From positions 62,001 to 126,000 of the forward strand of contig CAIZWN010000070.1 in assembly GCA_903936705.1 (NCBI GenBank): 64,000 nucleotides of DNA. Direction: 5' to 3'. The notes below the pieces were generated by a model, which saw nothing but the letters and a program-made list of their open reading frames with translations, did no database searches and was not told the origin of the DNA. This document shows positions 26,324 to 37,509 of the stretch, in pieces; positions within the stretch are counted from its first letter, which is position 1; each line of letters opens with the position of its first letter. This DNA is from an uncultured Myxococcales bacterium. GTDB taxonomy: Bacteria > Myxococcota_A > UBA9042 > DTJE01. The position numbers and the translations under genes were made by a program.

Positions 26324-27100
26324 ATGAACCTGATCCGCGCGCGGTTCCGCCAAGGCATGCGGACGATGGCCTGGCCGGATGGTCCTGCCAGTCTGCCTTC
26401 GCGTTTTCGCGGGCGGCCAGTTCTGGACCAGTCGCGTTGCATTGACGGCTGTCGTGCCTGCGCCGATGCCTGTCCGACGGGGGCGGTGCACGGCGCGCCT
26501 CTTCGCATGGACCTTGGTGCGTGCCTGTTCTGCCCGGCGTGCGCCGAAGCGTGTCCTACCGGCGCGATCCAATTTTCCAGCGATTTTCGCCTGGCCGCGT
26601 CTGCGCGCCAGGATCTCCAGTTGTCTGGTGAGGCACCTGCCAGCACCGACGCCGACGCCGAGACCCGGCGCCTTGCCGTTGCCCTGCCAGCCGCCACGCG
26701 CCGCCTGTTCGGCCGTTCCTTGAAGCTGCGCCAGGTTTCCGCCGGAGGCTGCAACGGGTGCGAGGCCGATCTGAACGTGACCGGAATAGTGGTGTTCGAC
26801 CTTGGCCGCTTCGGGGTGCAGTTCGTGGCGTCACCACGCCACGCCGATGGAATCGTGGTGACCGGGCCCGTTACGGCGAACATGGAACAGGCCCTGCGCG
26901 ATACGTGGGAGGCCGTGCCCTCGCCGCGCCTCCTGATCGCCGTGGGCGCATGTGCGCTGTCTGGCGGGCCTTTCATCGGTTCTGCGCCTTGCGGTGCCGG
27001 AGTGCCTTCGGACTTGCACGTGGACCTGTTTGTCCCAGGCTGTCCGCCGCACCCTCTGACGTTTCTTGACGGCATCTTGAGAATGCTGGGCAGGCTGTAG
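26324..27100 (+). CDS. Fused ferredoxin and NuoB-like small subunit (HyfH-HyfI)
   Basis: 258 residues combining two peripheral-arm parts. Residues 39-77 hold two [4Fe-4S] motifs: Cys39, 43, 46, 50 (C-x3-C-x2-C-x3-CP, one residue longer than usual) and Cys67, 70, 73, 77 (canonical). Residues 130-258 are the NuoB/HyfI fold with the proximal cluster ligands intact: Cys142 and Cys145 (CNGCE), Cys209 (GACA) and Cys239 (PGCPPHP). So electron transfer centres are kept even though the adjacent large subunit has lost its NiFe ligands. GGGGAGGG precedes the start. Last gene of the operon, converging with sdhB. Confidence 0.9.
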   Translation: MNLIRARFRQGMRTMAWPDGPASLPSRFRGRPVLDQSRCIDGCRACADACPTGAVHGAPLRMDLGACLFCPACAEACPTGAIQFSSDFRLAASARQDLQLSGEAPASTDADAETRRLAVALPAATRRLFGRSLKLRQVSAGGCNGCEADLNVTGIVVFDLGRFGVQFVASPRHADGIVVTGPVTANMEQALRDTWEAVPSPRLLIAVGACALSGGPFIGSAPCGAGVPSDLHVDLFVPGCPPHPLTFLDGILRMLGRL

Positions 27101-27156
27101 GGAAAAATTCGGTTGGTCGTACGGTCCGTTGGCGCAGCGTCTGTACGTGGTAGTGT

Positions 27157-27932
27157 CTATCCGACCGCCGCCTTTCCGCCGGTACCTTGGTACACCATGA
27201 AACTGGCTTTGTGGAAGTCGCAGTTGGCGCGGGCGATGTGGTGAATACCGATGCGCTTGGGGCAGACGGCTTCGCACTCGCCGTAGTTCGAACAGTATCC
27301 GAAACCCTCGGCCTCGGCCGTGCGGATCATCGCCAGGGCACGCTTCAGGCGCTCGGGCTGGCCCTGGGGCAGCAGGCCCAGATGCGACAGCTTGGCCGAC
27401 ACGAACAGTGACGCCGACCCGTTCGGGCAGGACGCCACGCACGCGCCGCAGCCGATGCACTCGGCCGCATCCATCGCCAGGTCGCTGGACTCCTTCGACA
27501 CGGTAATGCCGTTGGCGTCCGGGGCCGAACCAGTTCGCACCGCGATGAAGCCTCCGACCTGGATGATTCGGTCGAACGCTCCGCGGTCCACAATCAGGTC
27601 CTTCAGGATCGGGAAGGCCTTGCTGCGGAACGGCTCGATCCAGATCTCGTCGTTGTCATGGAAGTGTCGCATGTGCAGTTGGCACAGTGTCGTGCCGGAC
27701 TTCGGACCATGCGGTTCCCCGTTGACCACGGCGCCGCAGCAACCGCAGATGCCCTCGCGGCAATCGTGCTCGAAGTGGACGGGCTCTTCGCCCTTGACCA
27801 CCAGTTCCTCGTTCAGGACGTCCAGCATCTCCAGGAAGGACATGTGTTCGGAAACGTCCGCAAGAGTGTAAAGCTGGAAACCGCCCTTGTTGGAACGCGC
27901 CTTCTGGCGCCAGATATGCAGCGTCAGCTTCA

Positions 27933-27933
<1 letters not shown>
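27157..27933 (-). CDS. sdhB: Succinate dehydrogenase/fumarate reductase iron-sulfur subunit
   Basis: 258 residues. [2Fe-2S] ligands at Cys58, 63, 66 and 84 ([10 protein letters not shown] ... TLC), then [12 protein letters not shown] and a later CEAVCP for the [4Fe-4S] and [3Fe-4S] clusters. It passes electrons from the flavoprotein to the cytochrome b subunit. GAGGAG upstream of ATG 27933, which overlaps the sdhA stop by one base (TAATG). Confidence 0.93.
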
Positions 27934-29842
<1,909 letters not shown>

Positions 29843-29846
<4 letters not shown>

Positions 29847-30529
29847 GCGACACCTCCTGGGATCTTGATCAGGCCGGCAAGGACCGCGATCGGGAAGGAC
29901 AGGTCGCCGATTACGACGATGGCCGTCAGGAGGTTCGCAACGCAGCGGCGTGCGCGGTCCTGGGCCGGGTGCGACCAGCCCAGCGTCTGGAACCATGACC
30001 ACAGGCCATGGTTGAAGTGCAGCATCAGCATCAGCACCGCGACAATGTAGAAGGCCGACACGTACCACAGGGTGAAACCGTTGACGACGTTCTCGTAGGC
30101 GCGCAGCTCCTGGAAGGGCAGCCCGGCGCTGCCGCACGTCAGGTGCAGTATGTGGTAGACGATGAATGCCCCGATGATCGGGCCCGACCAGACCATCGTG
30201 CGTGCGGCATAGCCGACCTCGCGGTAGACGCGCTTGGCGTACCGGACGGGACGGGCGCCCCAGGCCTGAATGGTCAGGACGATTGCTGCCCAGACGTGCA
30301 GCACGACACACAGGATCAACACGATTCGGGCGGCCCACAACAGGGGGGCAGCTCGGGTTGAGTGCAGGAAGGCCGCGTACTCGTTGATTGCCTTCCCTCC
30401 GTCGCCCGCGTACAGCTGGAGGTTCCCCAGCATGTGCACGAACACGTAGGCAAAGAGGATCAAGCCAGTGACGGCCATCACCATCTTCTTGCCGACTGCC
30501 GAACGCCAATAGGCTGCCAGTGCGGACAT
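29843..30529 (-). CDS. sdhC: Succinate dehydrogenase cytochrome b558 subunit (type B)
   Basis: 228 residues, five transmembrane helices in one polypeptide with haem-ligand histidines spread over helices (HMLGN, VLHVWA, VYHILH, MLHFNHG), the pattern of di-haem type B anchors. It anchors SdhAB and hands electrons to, or takes them from, quinone. GGAGGG precedes ATG. First gene of sdhCAB. Confidence 0.9.
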
Positions 30530-30604
30530 TCGTTTCCCTCCATCGAGGCACGCGCGGACCGGGACATCCGGTTCGCAACAAAGCGGGTTTTCGACGCCGG
30601 TGGC

Positions 30605-30634
30605 AGTCTAGGTCAGGCGTTTCCAGGGTGTCAA
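30605..30634 (-). promoter_or_regulatory. Sigma-70 promoter of sdhCAB
   Basis: Minus strand reads TTGACA, 18 bases, TAGACT (4/6 match at -10). Transcription would start near 30598, about 70 bases before sdhC. Confidence 0.5.
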
Positions 30635-30859
30635 CGAATCGGCTCGAACACCGTTAAGGCAGGCGGGTTTGCAACGAGAAGGAACGAGGGGGGCGATCCT
30701 TTATTGCCGCGATCCACCCGGCCAAAGCCGTTTCGGACTGCGGGTGGAATACTGGCCAAACTACCGCATCAGGACGCCATGCAGTCAATCGGGCAAGCCT
30801 TGCTACGGTTCGAATAACGTGCCATATTCAGACTGGCTGCGATTTGTCGGGGGGCCAAT
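30635..30859. other. Intergenic region before the toxin-antitoxin pair
   Basis: Non-coding spacer between the divergent sdh operon and the antitoxin gene. A 76-codon plus-strand frame runs through it and into the antitoxin gene in another register, but it has no ribosome site and no recognisable protein features. No repeat or RNA is evident. Confidence 0.4.
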
Positions 30860-31147
30860 ATGTATGCAAAGGAAACGGTCAAGCCCATTACCTACTTGAA
30901 GAATAATGCTGCGGTGGTGATCCGGGACGCCGCCGAGTCAGGATACACATTGGTCGTAACGCAAAATGGGGAAGCCAAAGCCGTGGTCATGGGTATTGAC
31001 CAGTATGAATACTGGAAGCGATCCCTGGCCATGCTGAAACTGATTTCACTGGGCGAAGCGGATATCGCGGCCGGGAATCTGGTGACGGCGGAAGATGCTT
31101 TCGCGGCTGCGGAACAGACCATCAGGCAGGCTCGCAAGAATGACTGA
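30860..31147 (+). CDS. Phd/YefM-family antitoxin
   Basis: 95 residues. The N-terminal KPITYLKNNAAVVIRDAAESG is the DNA-binding, ribbon-helix-like Phd/YefM fold; TLVVTQNGEAKAVVM and the following DQYEYWKR are family core. The acidic/amphipathic C-terminal part would wrap the toxin. It overlaps the toxin gene by eight bases. It probably represses its own promoter. Confidence 0.88.
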   Translation: MYAKETVKPITYLKNNAAVVIRDAAESGYTLVVTQNGEAKAVVMGIDQYEYWKRSLAMLKLISLGEADIAAGNLVTAEDAFAAAEQTIRQARKND

Positions 31148-31472
31148 CCAGCATTTCAAGGTCCTGTGGACCGCTGTTGCTGTGCTGGATCTCAAGGATA
31201 TTATTGAATACATCGCCGCAGACTCAAGTTTGAACGCGACAAATGTCCTGAACAAACTGAAGGATCGCGTTGCAGAACTCGACCAATTTCCGGACCGTGG
31301 CCGGGTAGTTCCCGAACTTGCCAAGGTTGGTCTGTCGGGCTGGCGCGAGCTGGTCGTCAAACCCTACCGCATCGTGTACCGGATTGACCGCGATTCGGTC
31401 TATATCCTTGGCGTGCTGGATTCCCGCCGCGACCTCGAGGAACTTCTACTAAGGCGCTTGATTCGTATGTAA
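31140..31472 (+). CDS. RelE/ParE-superfamily toxin
   Basis: 110 residues. The fold is indicated by DLKDIIEYIA near the start, a FPDRGRVVPEL loop, and the C-terminal strands WRELVVKPYRIVYRI and VYILGVLDSRRD. ParE-like members poison gyrase, RelE-like members cleave ribosome-bound mRNA; the sequence alone does not decide, though the 'DRGR...VPEL' form is usual in ParE. Downstream partner of the Phd-like antitoxin. Confidence 0.87.
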   Translation: MTDQHFKVLWTAVAVLDLKDIIEYIAADSSLNATNVLNKLKDRVAELDQFPDRGRVVPELAKVGLSGWRELVVKPYRIVYRIDRDSVYILGVLDSRRDLEELLLRRLIRM

Positions 31473-31628
31473 TCGGAGATCACTTCAGACCTCATGCCTC
31501 CGCTGTCTTGCTTGATGGTCCCCGTGCACCCAACCGGTTCAAGCGCCTTGACTCGGCGAATGCGCTCGCCTGACAATGTGCGTCGGACCTGGATTTTGTC
31601 GCTGATTGCGTTGGCTTGGGAGGCCTGA

Positions 31629-32396
31629 ATGAAGACCGTCATACTGGCCGGTGGCCTTGGGACGCGCCTTGCGGAAGAGACCGAAATGCGCCCCAAGCCG
31701 ATGGTCGAGATCGGCGGGTATCCGATGCTGTGGCACCTGATGAACCTGTACTCGGCCAGCGGTTTCGACGAGTTCGTCGTCGCTCTGGGCTTCAAGGGTG
31801 AGGCCATCAAGCGATATTTTCTGGACTACCGTCGCCTTGTCGGGGACCTGACCGTGCGGTGCGACACGGGCGAGGTTGTTCATGGTGGTGTGCCGGCGGT
31901 ATCATGGACGGTTCATCTGGTGGACACGGGTCTGGCGACGCAGACTGGTGGTCGCCTGCGCCGCTTGCGGCCATGGTTGCAGGACGGCACCTTCATGATG
32001 ACTTATGGCGACGGCCTTTCGGATATCGACATTGCGCGATTGGTCCAGTTCCACCGTTCACATGGGCGTCTGGCGACGGTGACCGCCGTTCGCCCACCGG
32101 CGCGTTTCGGTGGTCTGGATATCCAGCCAGACGGCTTTGTTCGGCGCATGGAGGAAAAGCCATTGGCCGGGGAAGGCTGGATCAACGGCGGTTTCTTTGT
32201 CCTGGAACCAGCGGTCCTGGACTATATCTCGGGGGATTCGATGCCCTGGGAGCGAGATCCGATGGAACGCCTGGCCGCTGAAGGGCAACTTGTCGCGTTC
32301 AGGCACGAGGGCTTCTGGCAGCCGATGGACACGATTCGCGAAAAGCGGATTCTGGAGGCGCTCTGGGACTCGGGACATGCTCCCTGGAAGGTCTAG
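31629..32396 (+). CDS. rfbF: Glucose-1-phosphate cytidylyltransferase
   Basis: 255 residues, making CDP-glucose from CTP and glucose 1-phosphate. Nucleotide loop [13 protein letters not shown], the [10 protein letters not shown] block, [10 protein letters not shown] with the metal Asp, and a C-terminal [12 protein letters not shown] that is diagnostic of RfbF against other sugar-phosphate nucleotidylyltransferases. GGGAGG precedes the ATG. First of a two-gene unit. Confidence 0.93.
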   Translation: MKTVILAGGLGTRLAEETEMRPKPMVEIGGYPMLWHLMNLYSASGFDEFVVALGFKGEAIKRYFLDYRRLVGDLTVRCDTGEVVHGGVPAVSWTVHLVDTGLATQTGGRLRRLRPWLQDGTFMMTYGDGLSDIDIARLVQFHRSHGRLATVTAVRPPARFGGLDIQPDGFVRRMEEKPLAGEGWINGGFFVLEPAVLDYISGDSMPWERDPMERLAAEGQLVAFRHEGFWQPMDTIREKRILEALWDSGHAPWKV

Positions 32397-32443
32397 AATG
32401 CATGTCCGCGGCGTTGCCGCACGTGATCATGACGGGGGAACAC

Positions 32444-33421
32444 ATGGACTTCTGGCAGGATCGAAGGGTTTTCGTGACAGGGGCCACCGGTCTGGTCGGG
32501 TCGTGGCTGGTTCGGGACCTCGTGGATGCCGGGGCGACTGTTTCGATCCTTGTCCGGGACTGGGATCCGCAAAGCGAACTCATCAGATCCGGGACGATTC
32601 AGAGCACATCGGTCGTTTCCGGGGCGCTTGAGGATCTTGCAACCCTGGAACGAGCCATTGCCGAACACGAGCCCGACGCAGTCTTCCACCTGGGCGCGCA
32701 AACGATTGTCGGCACCGCATTGCGCAGTCCGCTGGCAACTTTCGAGGCAAACGTCCGTGGCACCTGGAATCTGCTGGAAGCATGTCGCCGGCATCCCGGC
32801 ATCGTCAATCGCATCGTCGTTGCTTCCAGTGACAAGGCGTACGGCGAAAGCGAGGTGCTGCCGTACACCGAGGCGATGCCCCCCCTGGGCCGCCACCCGT
32901 ACGACGTGTCCAAGTCGTGTGCCGATCTGATTGCCCAGACCTACTACCGCACTTATGGGACTCCCGTCGTTGTGACCAGGTGCGGCAACATCTATGGCGG
33001 CGGGGATCTGAACTTCAGCCGGATAGTCCCTGGAACCATACGCAGCCTGATCAGGGGCGAGCGGCCGATTGTCCGCAGCAACGGTCTTTTCACGCGGGAT
33101 TACGTCTATGTTCGCGACGTCGTTGACGCATATTTACGCGTGGCCCAACAGGCCGACATGCCCGGCGTGACTGGTGAGGCTTTCAACTTCGGCCCGGCGA
33201 TGCCCATGACCGTGCTGGAACTGGTGAATCGCATTTCCGGTCTGCTGGGCCGCACTGACCTTTTGCCGGTGGTCCTGGATCAGGCTAGCTCCGAAATCCC
33301 CGACCAGTACCTTGATTCGTCAAAGGCGCTTCGCGTGCTGGGATGGACGCCTCGTCATGGACTGGACGCTGGGCTTCGCGAAACCATAGCCTGGTATCGC
33401 GACTTCATTCGGGCCCGATAG
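32444..33421 (+). CDS. rfbG: CDP-glucose 4,6-dehydratase-like SDR
   Basis: 325 residues, extended SDR. NAD loop [11 protein letters not shown], the SSDKAYG segment (Ser at the catalytic Ser/Thr position), active-site YDVSK, and [18 protein letters not shown], typical of CDP-glucose dehydratases. It would give CDP-4-keto-6-deoxyglucose, the entry to 3,6-dideoxyhexoses or other O-antigen sugars. The ATG at 32444 fits the fold start; the upstream GGGGGA is only a fair ribosome site. No later CDP-sugar enzyme lies nearby, so the end product must be set elsewhere. Confidence 0.8.
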   Translation: MDFWQDRRVFVTGATGLVGSWLVRDLVDAGATVSILVRDWDPQSELIRSGTIQSTSVVSGALEDLATLERAIAEHEPDAVFHLGAQTIVGTALRSPLATFEANVRGTWNLLEACRRHPGIVNRIVVASSDKAYGESEVLPYTEAMPPLGRHPYDVSKSCADLIAQTYYRTYGTPVVVTRCGNIYGGGDLNFSRIVPGTIRSLIRGERPIVRSNGLFTRDYVYVRDVVDAYLRVAQQADMPGVTGEAFNFGPAMPMTVLELVNRISGLLGRTDLLPVVLDQASSEIPDQYLDSSKALRVLGWTPRHGLDAGLRETIAWYRDFIRAR

Positions 33422-33463
33422 GAATCATCCCCCAACCTGATTCGCAGACATGCACGCGCTTGC

Positions 33464-33759
33464 CTACGAGATTGCCCTGGCGATTCCGAATGCCGCGGCC
33501 GCGGCCAGCCCGCCTGGGATCCGGCTTTTCGAGCCCCAGTTCGAACCGCATCATGAAGTCCACCCAGGCCCATGGCGATCGACCCGGCCGCGATCTCGGC
33601 GAGGCCGGCCGTGGCGATGATGCCCGTCTGGTCGATGGCCCCTGCCAATCCTGCTGCCAGCGCGAACGGGACCGTCAGACCGTCGGACATCCCGATGACC
33701 ACATCGCGGACGGCTTCCGAACCTGTGAAATGGCTCTCGCCGTGGGGGTGTGTCGACAT
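33464..33759 (-). pseudogene. Decayed VIT1/CCC1-family transporter
   Basis: From ATG 33759 the frame reads HFTGSEAVRDVVIGMSDG and AGLAEIAAGSIAMGLGG, the N-terminal hallmark of VIT1/CCC1 iron/manganese transporters. The next frame then supplies WVDFMMRFELGLEKPDPRRA, which in intact members lies some 50-60 residues further on. A third frame continues LAAAAAFGIARAIS to a stop at 33464. So the cytosolic linker is deleted and the reading frame is shifted at least twice. The shared TGGGTGG at the junction suggests deletion between short direct repeats. An AGAGG remains upstream of the start. Confidence 0.75.
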
Positions 33760-33796
33760 GACTATTACCTCTCGACAGGGACACCCGAAACTGTCG

Positions 33797-36076
33797 CTAT
33801 TCCGTGATGATTTCGGCCGTTCCCGTCGAGAACCATGTTCTCAGATAGTGGACGGCCTGACGTCGCAGCAGCTCGCCCTGTGGCTGGCCGGTCCCTATGA
33901 AGACGCCGTGCTCAACTCCGTCCACCTGGAACAGACCCGATTGGACCGTGGATGCGTCGGCAGTCTGAAGGCCGGGGATGGCCTTCTTCACGGGACCCAC
34001 CTGCCTCAGCGACAGGGCGCGAGCCAGAATCTCGGTGGATGGATTCGCGACCGTATCGTCATCGATAACCTCCTGGGCCAGCATCCTTGCAGGCTTGTCC
34101 AGAGGTCTGAAGAAGCCGGTCAGCAACCGGTCGGCATAGGCAACCCCGTCGCCGGTCCAGACTCCGTGCTCGGCGGCGTTGCGGTATCCCTGGGCCAGGA
34201 AGACGTCGCCGAACGCCTTCTGGACGTAGATTTCAACCAGGTGAAACATTCCCAGCCCGCCAACATTGCACAGGAATGTCTCGATGCGCTGGCTGAACGG
34301 CAGGTACAGCAGCCCGATGATAGACCCCAGGCTGTGGCCCAGCAGGCCGATTCGAGTCGTGTCCAGTTCCGATCGGCCATCAGGGTTGCCAGCCGGCCAT
34401 CCGTCCTGTTGCAGCGCCAGTTCGTCGATCAGCGCTATGGCCGAGGCGATGTCCAGCGCGGCCTGCCGGAAATTCTCGCGGATGCGAATGGGGTCGTTGA
34501 TGGAAAGAAAGTCCAATCCCCAGTCGTAGGTGTTGGTCCCGGCCCCACGGCTGCCGTGCCGAGGGAAATCGAACCGCAGTACGGCCATCTTGTCGGTCAC
34601 CAGCAGTTGAGCGATCTGGCACAAGGCGTGCGAATCCGCGGCGATACCGTGCAGGGCCACGACCACCGGGAATGGACCTTCGCCGGCTGGTACCATCAGC
34701 CGGAAATCAACTGCTTCGGGGGGGAATGTCTTGAAGCCGTCGGCCTCGGGCACCCAGCGGCCGTCGTCCGGTGAAGTGAGGTTCCATGGGCCGAAAGTTC
34801 CCCGGACCGCCCAGCCCATGACCGACGGGTCCATGGGGCAGTCGTCCAGTTGGCCGTCGCTGACGACATCGGGATTCCCGTCCTTGTTCAGGTCCAGATC
34901 GAACTGGATTTCCGGCGGGATCGATGGGGGGATGAAACGGGACATCTGATCCTTCAATTCGGACACGTCGTCGTATGCGTACCCTGTCGTGATCGTGGCC
35001 GCCGCAAGCACGCTGTCGCCATCCGGAAGCGCCGCCAGCAGAGGCACCACCCGGTTGGTCTCGGCTTCGAGCTGGGCCTTTCGCACAGGGTTGGCGTTCG
35101 ACGGAATAGTGGCCTTGCCCAGCACCTGAGCAAATCCCTTGGATTGCTTCAGAGGATTGCCGTCGGCGTCCAGCAACCGGTCAGTTGCCGCCAGCAGATA
35201 GCGGGGGGCCTTCAGGGGCCAGGCGGGAACCAGTCGGACGACCCAGAATTCATCGTCGGGGTAGGGCAGGTATTCGGTCAAAAAGGCTGCTCGCGCGCCC
35301 GGCCTGCCCTGTTCGTCCAGTTCGTACAGCCGCACCGACGCATCTGCCGCAAGTGACGCGGCGATGTCGGATGGCAGGGATGCGGGGTCGATCGGAACGC
35401 TGGTCTGGAACACGATCGGGTTGTAGGACGCGAAGCCGTGCACCTGCAGCAGGGCTGGTGGGAACGGGCCATTGACCAGCAGTGGAAGGTTGGCGTTGGA
35501 AAAGTCGTTATCGTCAACCACGATTCCGCCATGCGCGTTCAGGTGCCGATCCCACGGGAAGAAACCGTCCACCGGCGTCGCGAAAAGGTCGTACATGACG
35601 CGGGCAGCGGGTTCCTCGTAAGGCGGGACGTCAGGTCCCAGATCGCCCGCATCGGCCAGGAGGTCGTGGGCACCCTGGTCGCCGGCGATGACTTCTTCCG
35701 CTGTTGAATCCTCGATGATGTCTCCGGCGGGGTTGCAGACGCACTCGCCCCAGGTCATCCCGTCGTCCTGGCACAACTGCTGTCCCAGGCATTCGTCAGA
35801 AAGTCGGCAGGCGATGAATGTTCCGGGATCGCAAATGTTTCCTTCACCTTCGCACAGACACGTGCCGTAGTAGCCCAGGCCATCCTGCCTGCACTTCTGC
35901 TGGCCGGCACAACCATCGATTCCTGTGCATGAGTAGACCTTTTCAGGGGTGCACAAATGGTCTTGATTCTTGACTGCGCATCCGGTCGCCAGGACACCAA
36001 GAACGCCCAGCATCCACAGGATTCCCAAAGCTTTCTGGATCCGCAAATAGGATCCTGAAAAGGGTTGCGCCCGCAT
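33797..36076 (-). CDS. Large secreted lipoprotein with alpha/beta-hydrolase domain
   Basis: 759 residues. Signal peptide with lipobox LATGC (Cys33). Two Cys modules follow (about 40-110), each of the form GCAGQQKC or ECLGQQLC followed by a CxC, then an acidic Asp/Ala linker. The bulk is a secreted hydrolase: FPVVVALHGIAA, an FDFPRHGSRG segment, and the nucleophile elbow LGHSLGS near residue 580. An internal DLNKDGNPDVVSDG stretch resembles a calcium-binding EF-hand-like loop. Likely an esterase or lipase of the cell surface; substrate unknown. GGAGG before ATG 36076. Divergent from the M29-like gene. Confidence 0.78.
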   Translation of the reverse strand: MRAQPFSGSYLRIQKALGILWMLGVLGVLATGCAVKNQDHLCTPEKVYSCTGIDGCAGQQKCRQDGLGYYGTCLCEGEGNICDPGTFIACRLSDECLGQQLCQDDGMTWGECVCNPAGDIIEDSTAEEVIAGDQGAHDLLADAGDLGPDVPPYEEPAARVMYDLFATPVDGFFPWDRHLNAHGGIVVDDNDFSNANLPLLVNGPFPPALLQVHGFASYNPIVFQTSVPIDPASLPSDIAASLAADASVRLYELDEQGRPGARAAFLTEYLPYPDDEFWVVRLVPAWPLKAPRYLLAATDRLLDADGNPLKQSKGFAQVLGKATIPSNANPVRKAQLEAETNRVVPLLAALPDGDSVLAAATITTGYAYDDVSELKDQMSRFIPPSIPPEIQFDLDLNKDGNPDVVSDGQLDDCPMDPSVMGWAVRGTFGPWNLTSPDDGRWVPEADGFKTFPPEAVDFRLMVPAGEGPFPVVVALHGIAADSHALCQIAQLLVTDKMAVLRFDFPRHGSRGAGTNTYDWGLDFLSINDPIRIRENFRQAALDIASAIALIDELALQQDGWPAGNPDGRSELDTTRIGLLGHSLGSIIGLLYLPFSQRIETFLCNVGGLGMFHLVEIYVQKAFGDVFLAQGYRNAAEHGVWTGDGVAYADRLLTGFFRPLDKPARMLAQEVIDDDTVANPSTEILARALSLRQVGPVKKAIPGLQTADASTVQSGLFQVDGVEHGVFIGTGQPQGELLRRQAVHYLRTWFSTGTAEIITE

Positions 36077-36256
36077 CCAGCACCTCCATACATTCCTGGG
36101 GAACCGTTGAGATAGGGTATCAGAAGGACAGGTCCAGGCGGAACCCACGTTCTGCGCACATCCGGTCAGTACATCCATCCCGGCTGTTTTTCGCCGGAAC
36201 GCTGGACATCCCGGGCATTCTTCGGCCACGATCACTGTGCCCGTGAGGAAATCGTC

Positions 36257-37417
36257 ATGGAAGCGCCGTTGACTGCCAATGAACTGTCGATGCTGGTTTC
36301 AAGGGTGTTTTCAAGGCGCCCGGACGAGCGTGAGCTGGCTGTGCTGGTGGACCTGCCGGATGGCGAGTCCCCCGACAACGATGCGTGGGCACTGCGGCGC
36401 GAGGTGGCTGCCGGCTGGGTTCAGGTCCTGTCCAACGGCAGCGACCTGGCCGCCGTTCTGTACTTGTACCGCAACGTCCGTCGCAATAACGCGGACCTGC
36501 CGTCAGTGGTCTGGCGGCACGCGGGAGGCCCTTTGCCGGTTCACGCGGACAGTCTTGGCGCCGCGAATACGGTCCTTCTGGATGACGTGTTGCAGCGCAC
36601 ACCGATGGTTCTGGCGCCGACCGAATTTTCCGCTACGGCGCCGCTGAAGGTCCTGGCGCGAACATTGGGTTTCAGGGGCGCGACCATGCCAGGTTTTGCG
36701 CCATCCATGATCCCGGCGCTGCGATTGGACTTCACCGAGGTGTCCCGTCGTGTCGGCATTCTGGCTGACCTGCTGGACATCTCCACCGGGGCCGATATCG
36801 AGTTCCTTGTCGACAGGACACGCGAATGCCGGTTGCACCTTGATCTGCGGCATCGGGATGCCCACAGGTCTGGCGGCCTGTTTCCCTTGCCGGGGATGGT
36901 AGGCAACCTGCCATCTGGCGAGGCGTACATCGTGCCCTACGAGGGCGAACTGGACGGGGATCCTTCCGCCTCGGAAGGGGAACTGCCGGTGCAGTTCGAG
37001 GACGGTCTTGTCGTGTACCAGGTTCGTGGCAACCGGGCGGGCGATGTCGCGGGCGATGATCCAGCCACGGGTCGCGAGGCCGATTTGTTGCGCCAGGAGC
37101 CCGCCTATTCAAATCTCGCAGAACTTGGACTGGGCGTTCTGGAGGGCTTCGGTATCCTGCCGCAAGGCGAGATCCTGATCGACGAGAAGCTGGGGCTGCA
37201 TATCGCCTTTGGGCGCAGCGACCATTTCGGCGGGCAGATTGGTCCCGGACATTTCTCGTGTTCCCAGGCCGTGGTCCACATTGATCGTGTCTACATTCCG
37301 GAACTCCAGCCTCGCATCGCAGTGTCGCGACTGGATTTGCGCATGCCAGGTGGCGAGGTTGTCCCGCTGATGCGCGATGGCCGCTATTCGATTGATTTCG
37401 AGGCCGGCGCCTCCTGA
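36257..37417 (+). CDS. M29-like metallopeptidase fold protein
   Basis: 386 residues. The C-terminal half resembles thermophilic aminopeptidase (M29) and NicX-type dioxygenases: NLPSGEAYIVPYEGE (metal-site Glu), AELGLGVLEG, ILIDEKLGLHIAFG (Glu and His) and the final VVHIDRV. The N-terminal 200 residues are divergent from characterised members. Whether it is a peptidase or another metal-dependent enzyme cannot be told. No ribosome binding site stands out, but the ATG is well placed after the divergent promoter region. Followed by the spike gene. Confidence 0.6.
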   Translation: MEAPLTANELSMLVSRVFSRRPDERELAVLVDLPDGESPDNDAWALRREVAAGWVQVLSNGSDLAAVLYLYRNVRRNNADLPSVVWRHAGGPLPVHADSLGAANTVLLDDVLQRTPMVLAPTEFSATAPLKVLARTLGFRGATMPGFAPSMIPALRLDFTEVSRRVGILADLLDISTGADIEFLVDRTRECRLHLDLRHRDAHRSGGLFPLPGMVGNLPSGEAYIVPYEGELDGDPSASEGELPVQFEDGLVVYQVRGNRAGDVAGDDPATGREADLLRQEPAYSNLAELGLGVLEGFGILPQGEILIDEKLGLHIAFGRSDHFGGQIGPGHFSCSQAVVHIDRVYIPELQPRIAVSRLDLRMPGGEVVPLMRDGRYSIDFEAGAS

Positions 37418-37509
37418 ACGACCTGGTTCAGTCGCATTCATGCGGGGCGTCGTTGCCGTGCCAGCTGCCCGGCTGTATCATCGAGACCTCCCTTTCCGGA
37501 GACCCAGGG

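Noticed and set aside
31400-31810. 136-codon minus-strand frame between the toxin and rfbF
   Set aside because: Overlaps the ends of two recognised plus-strand genes and has no start signal or family features.
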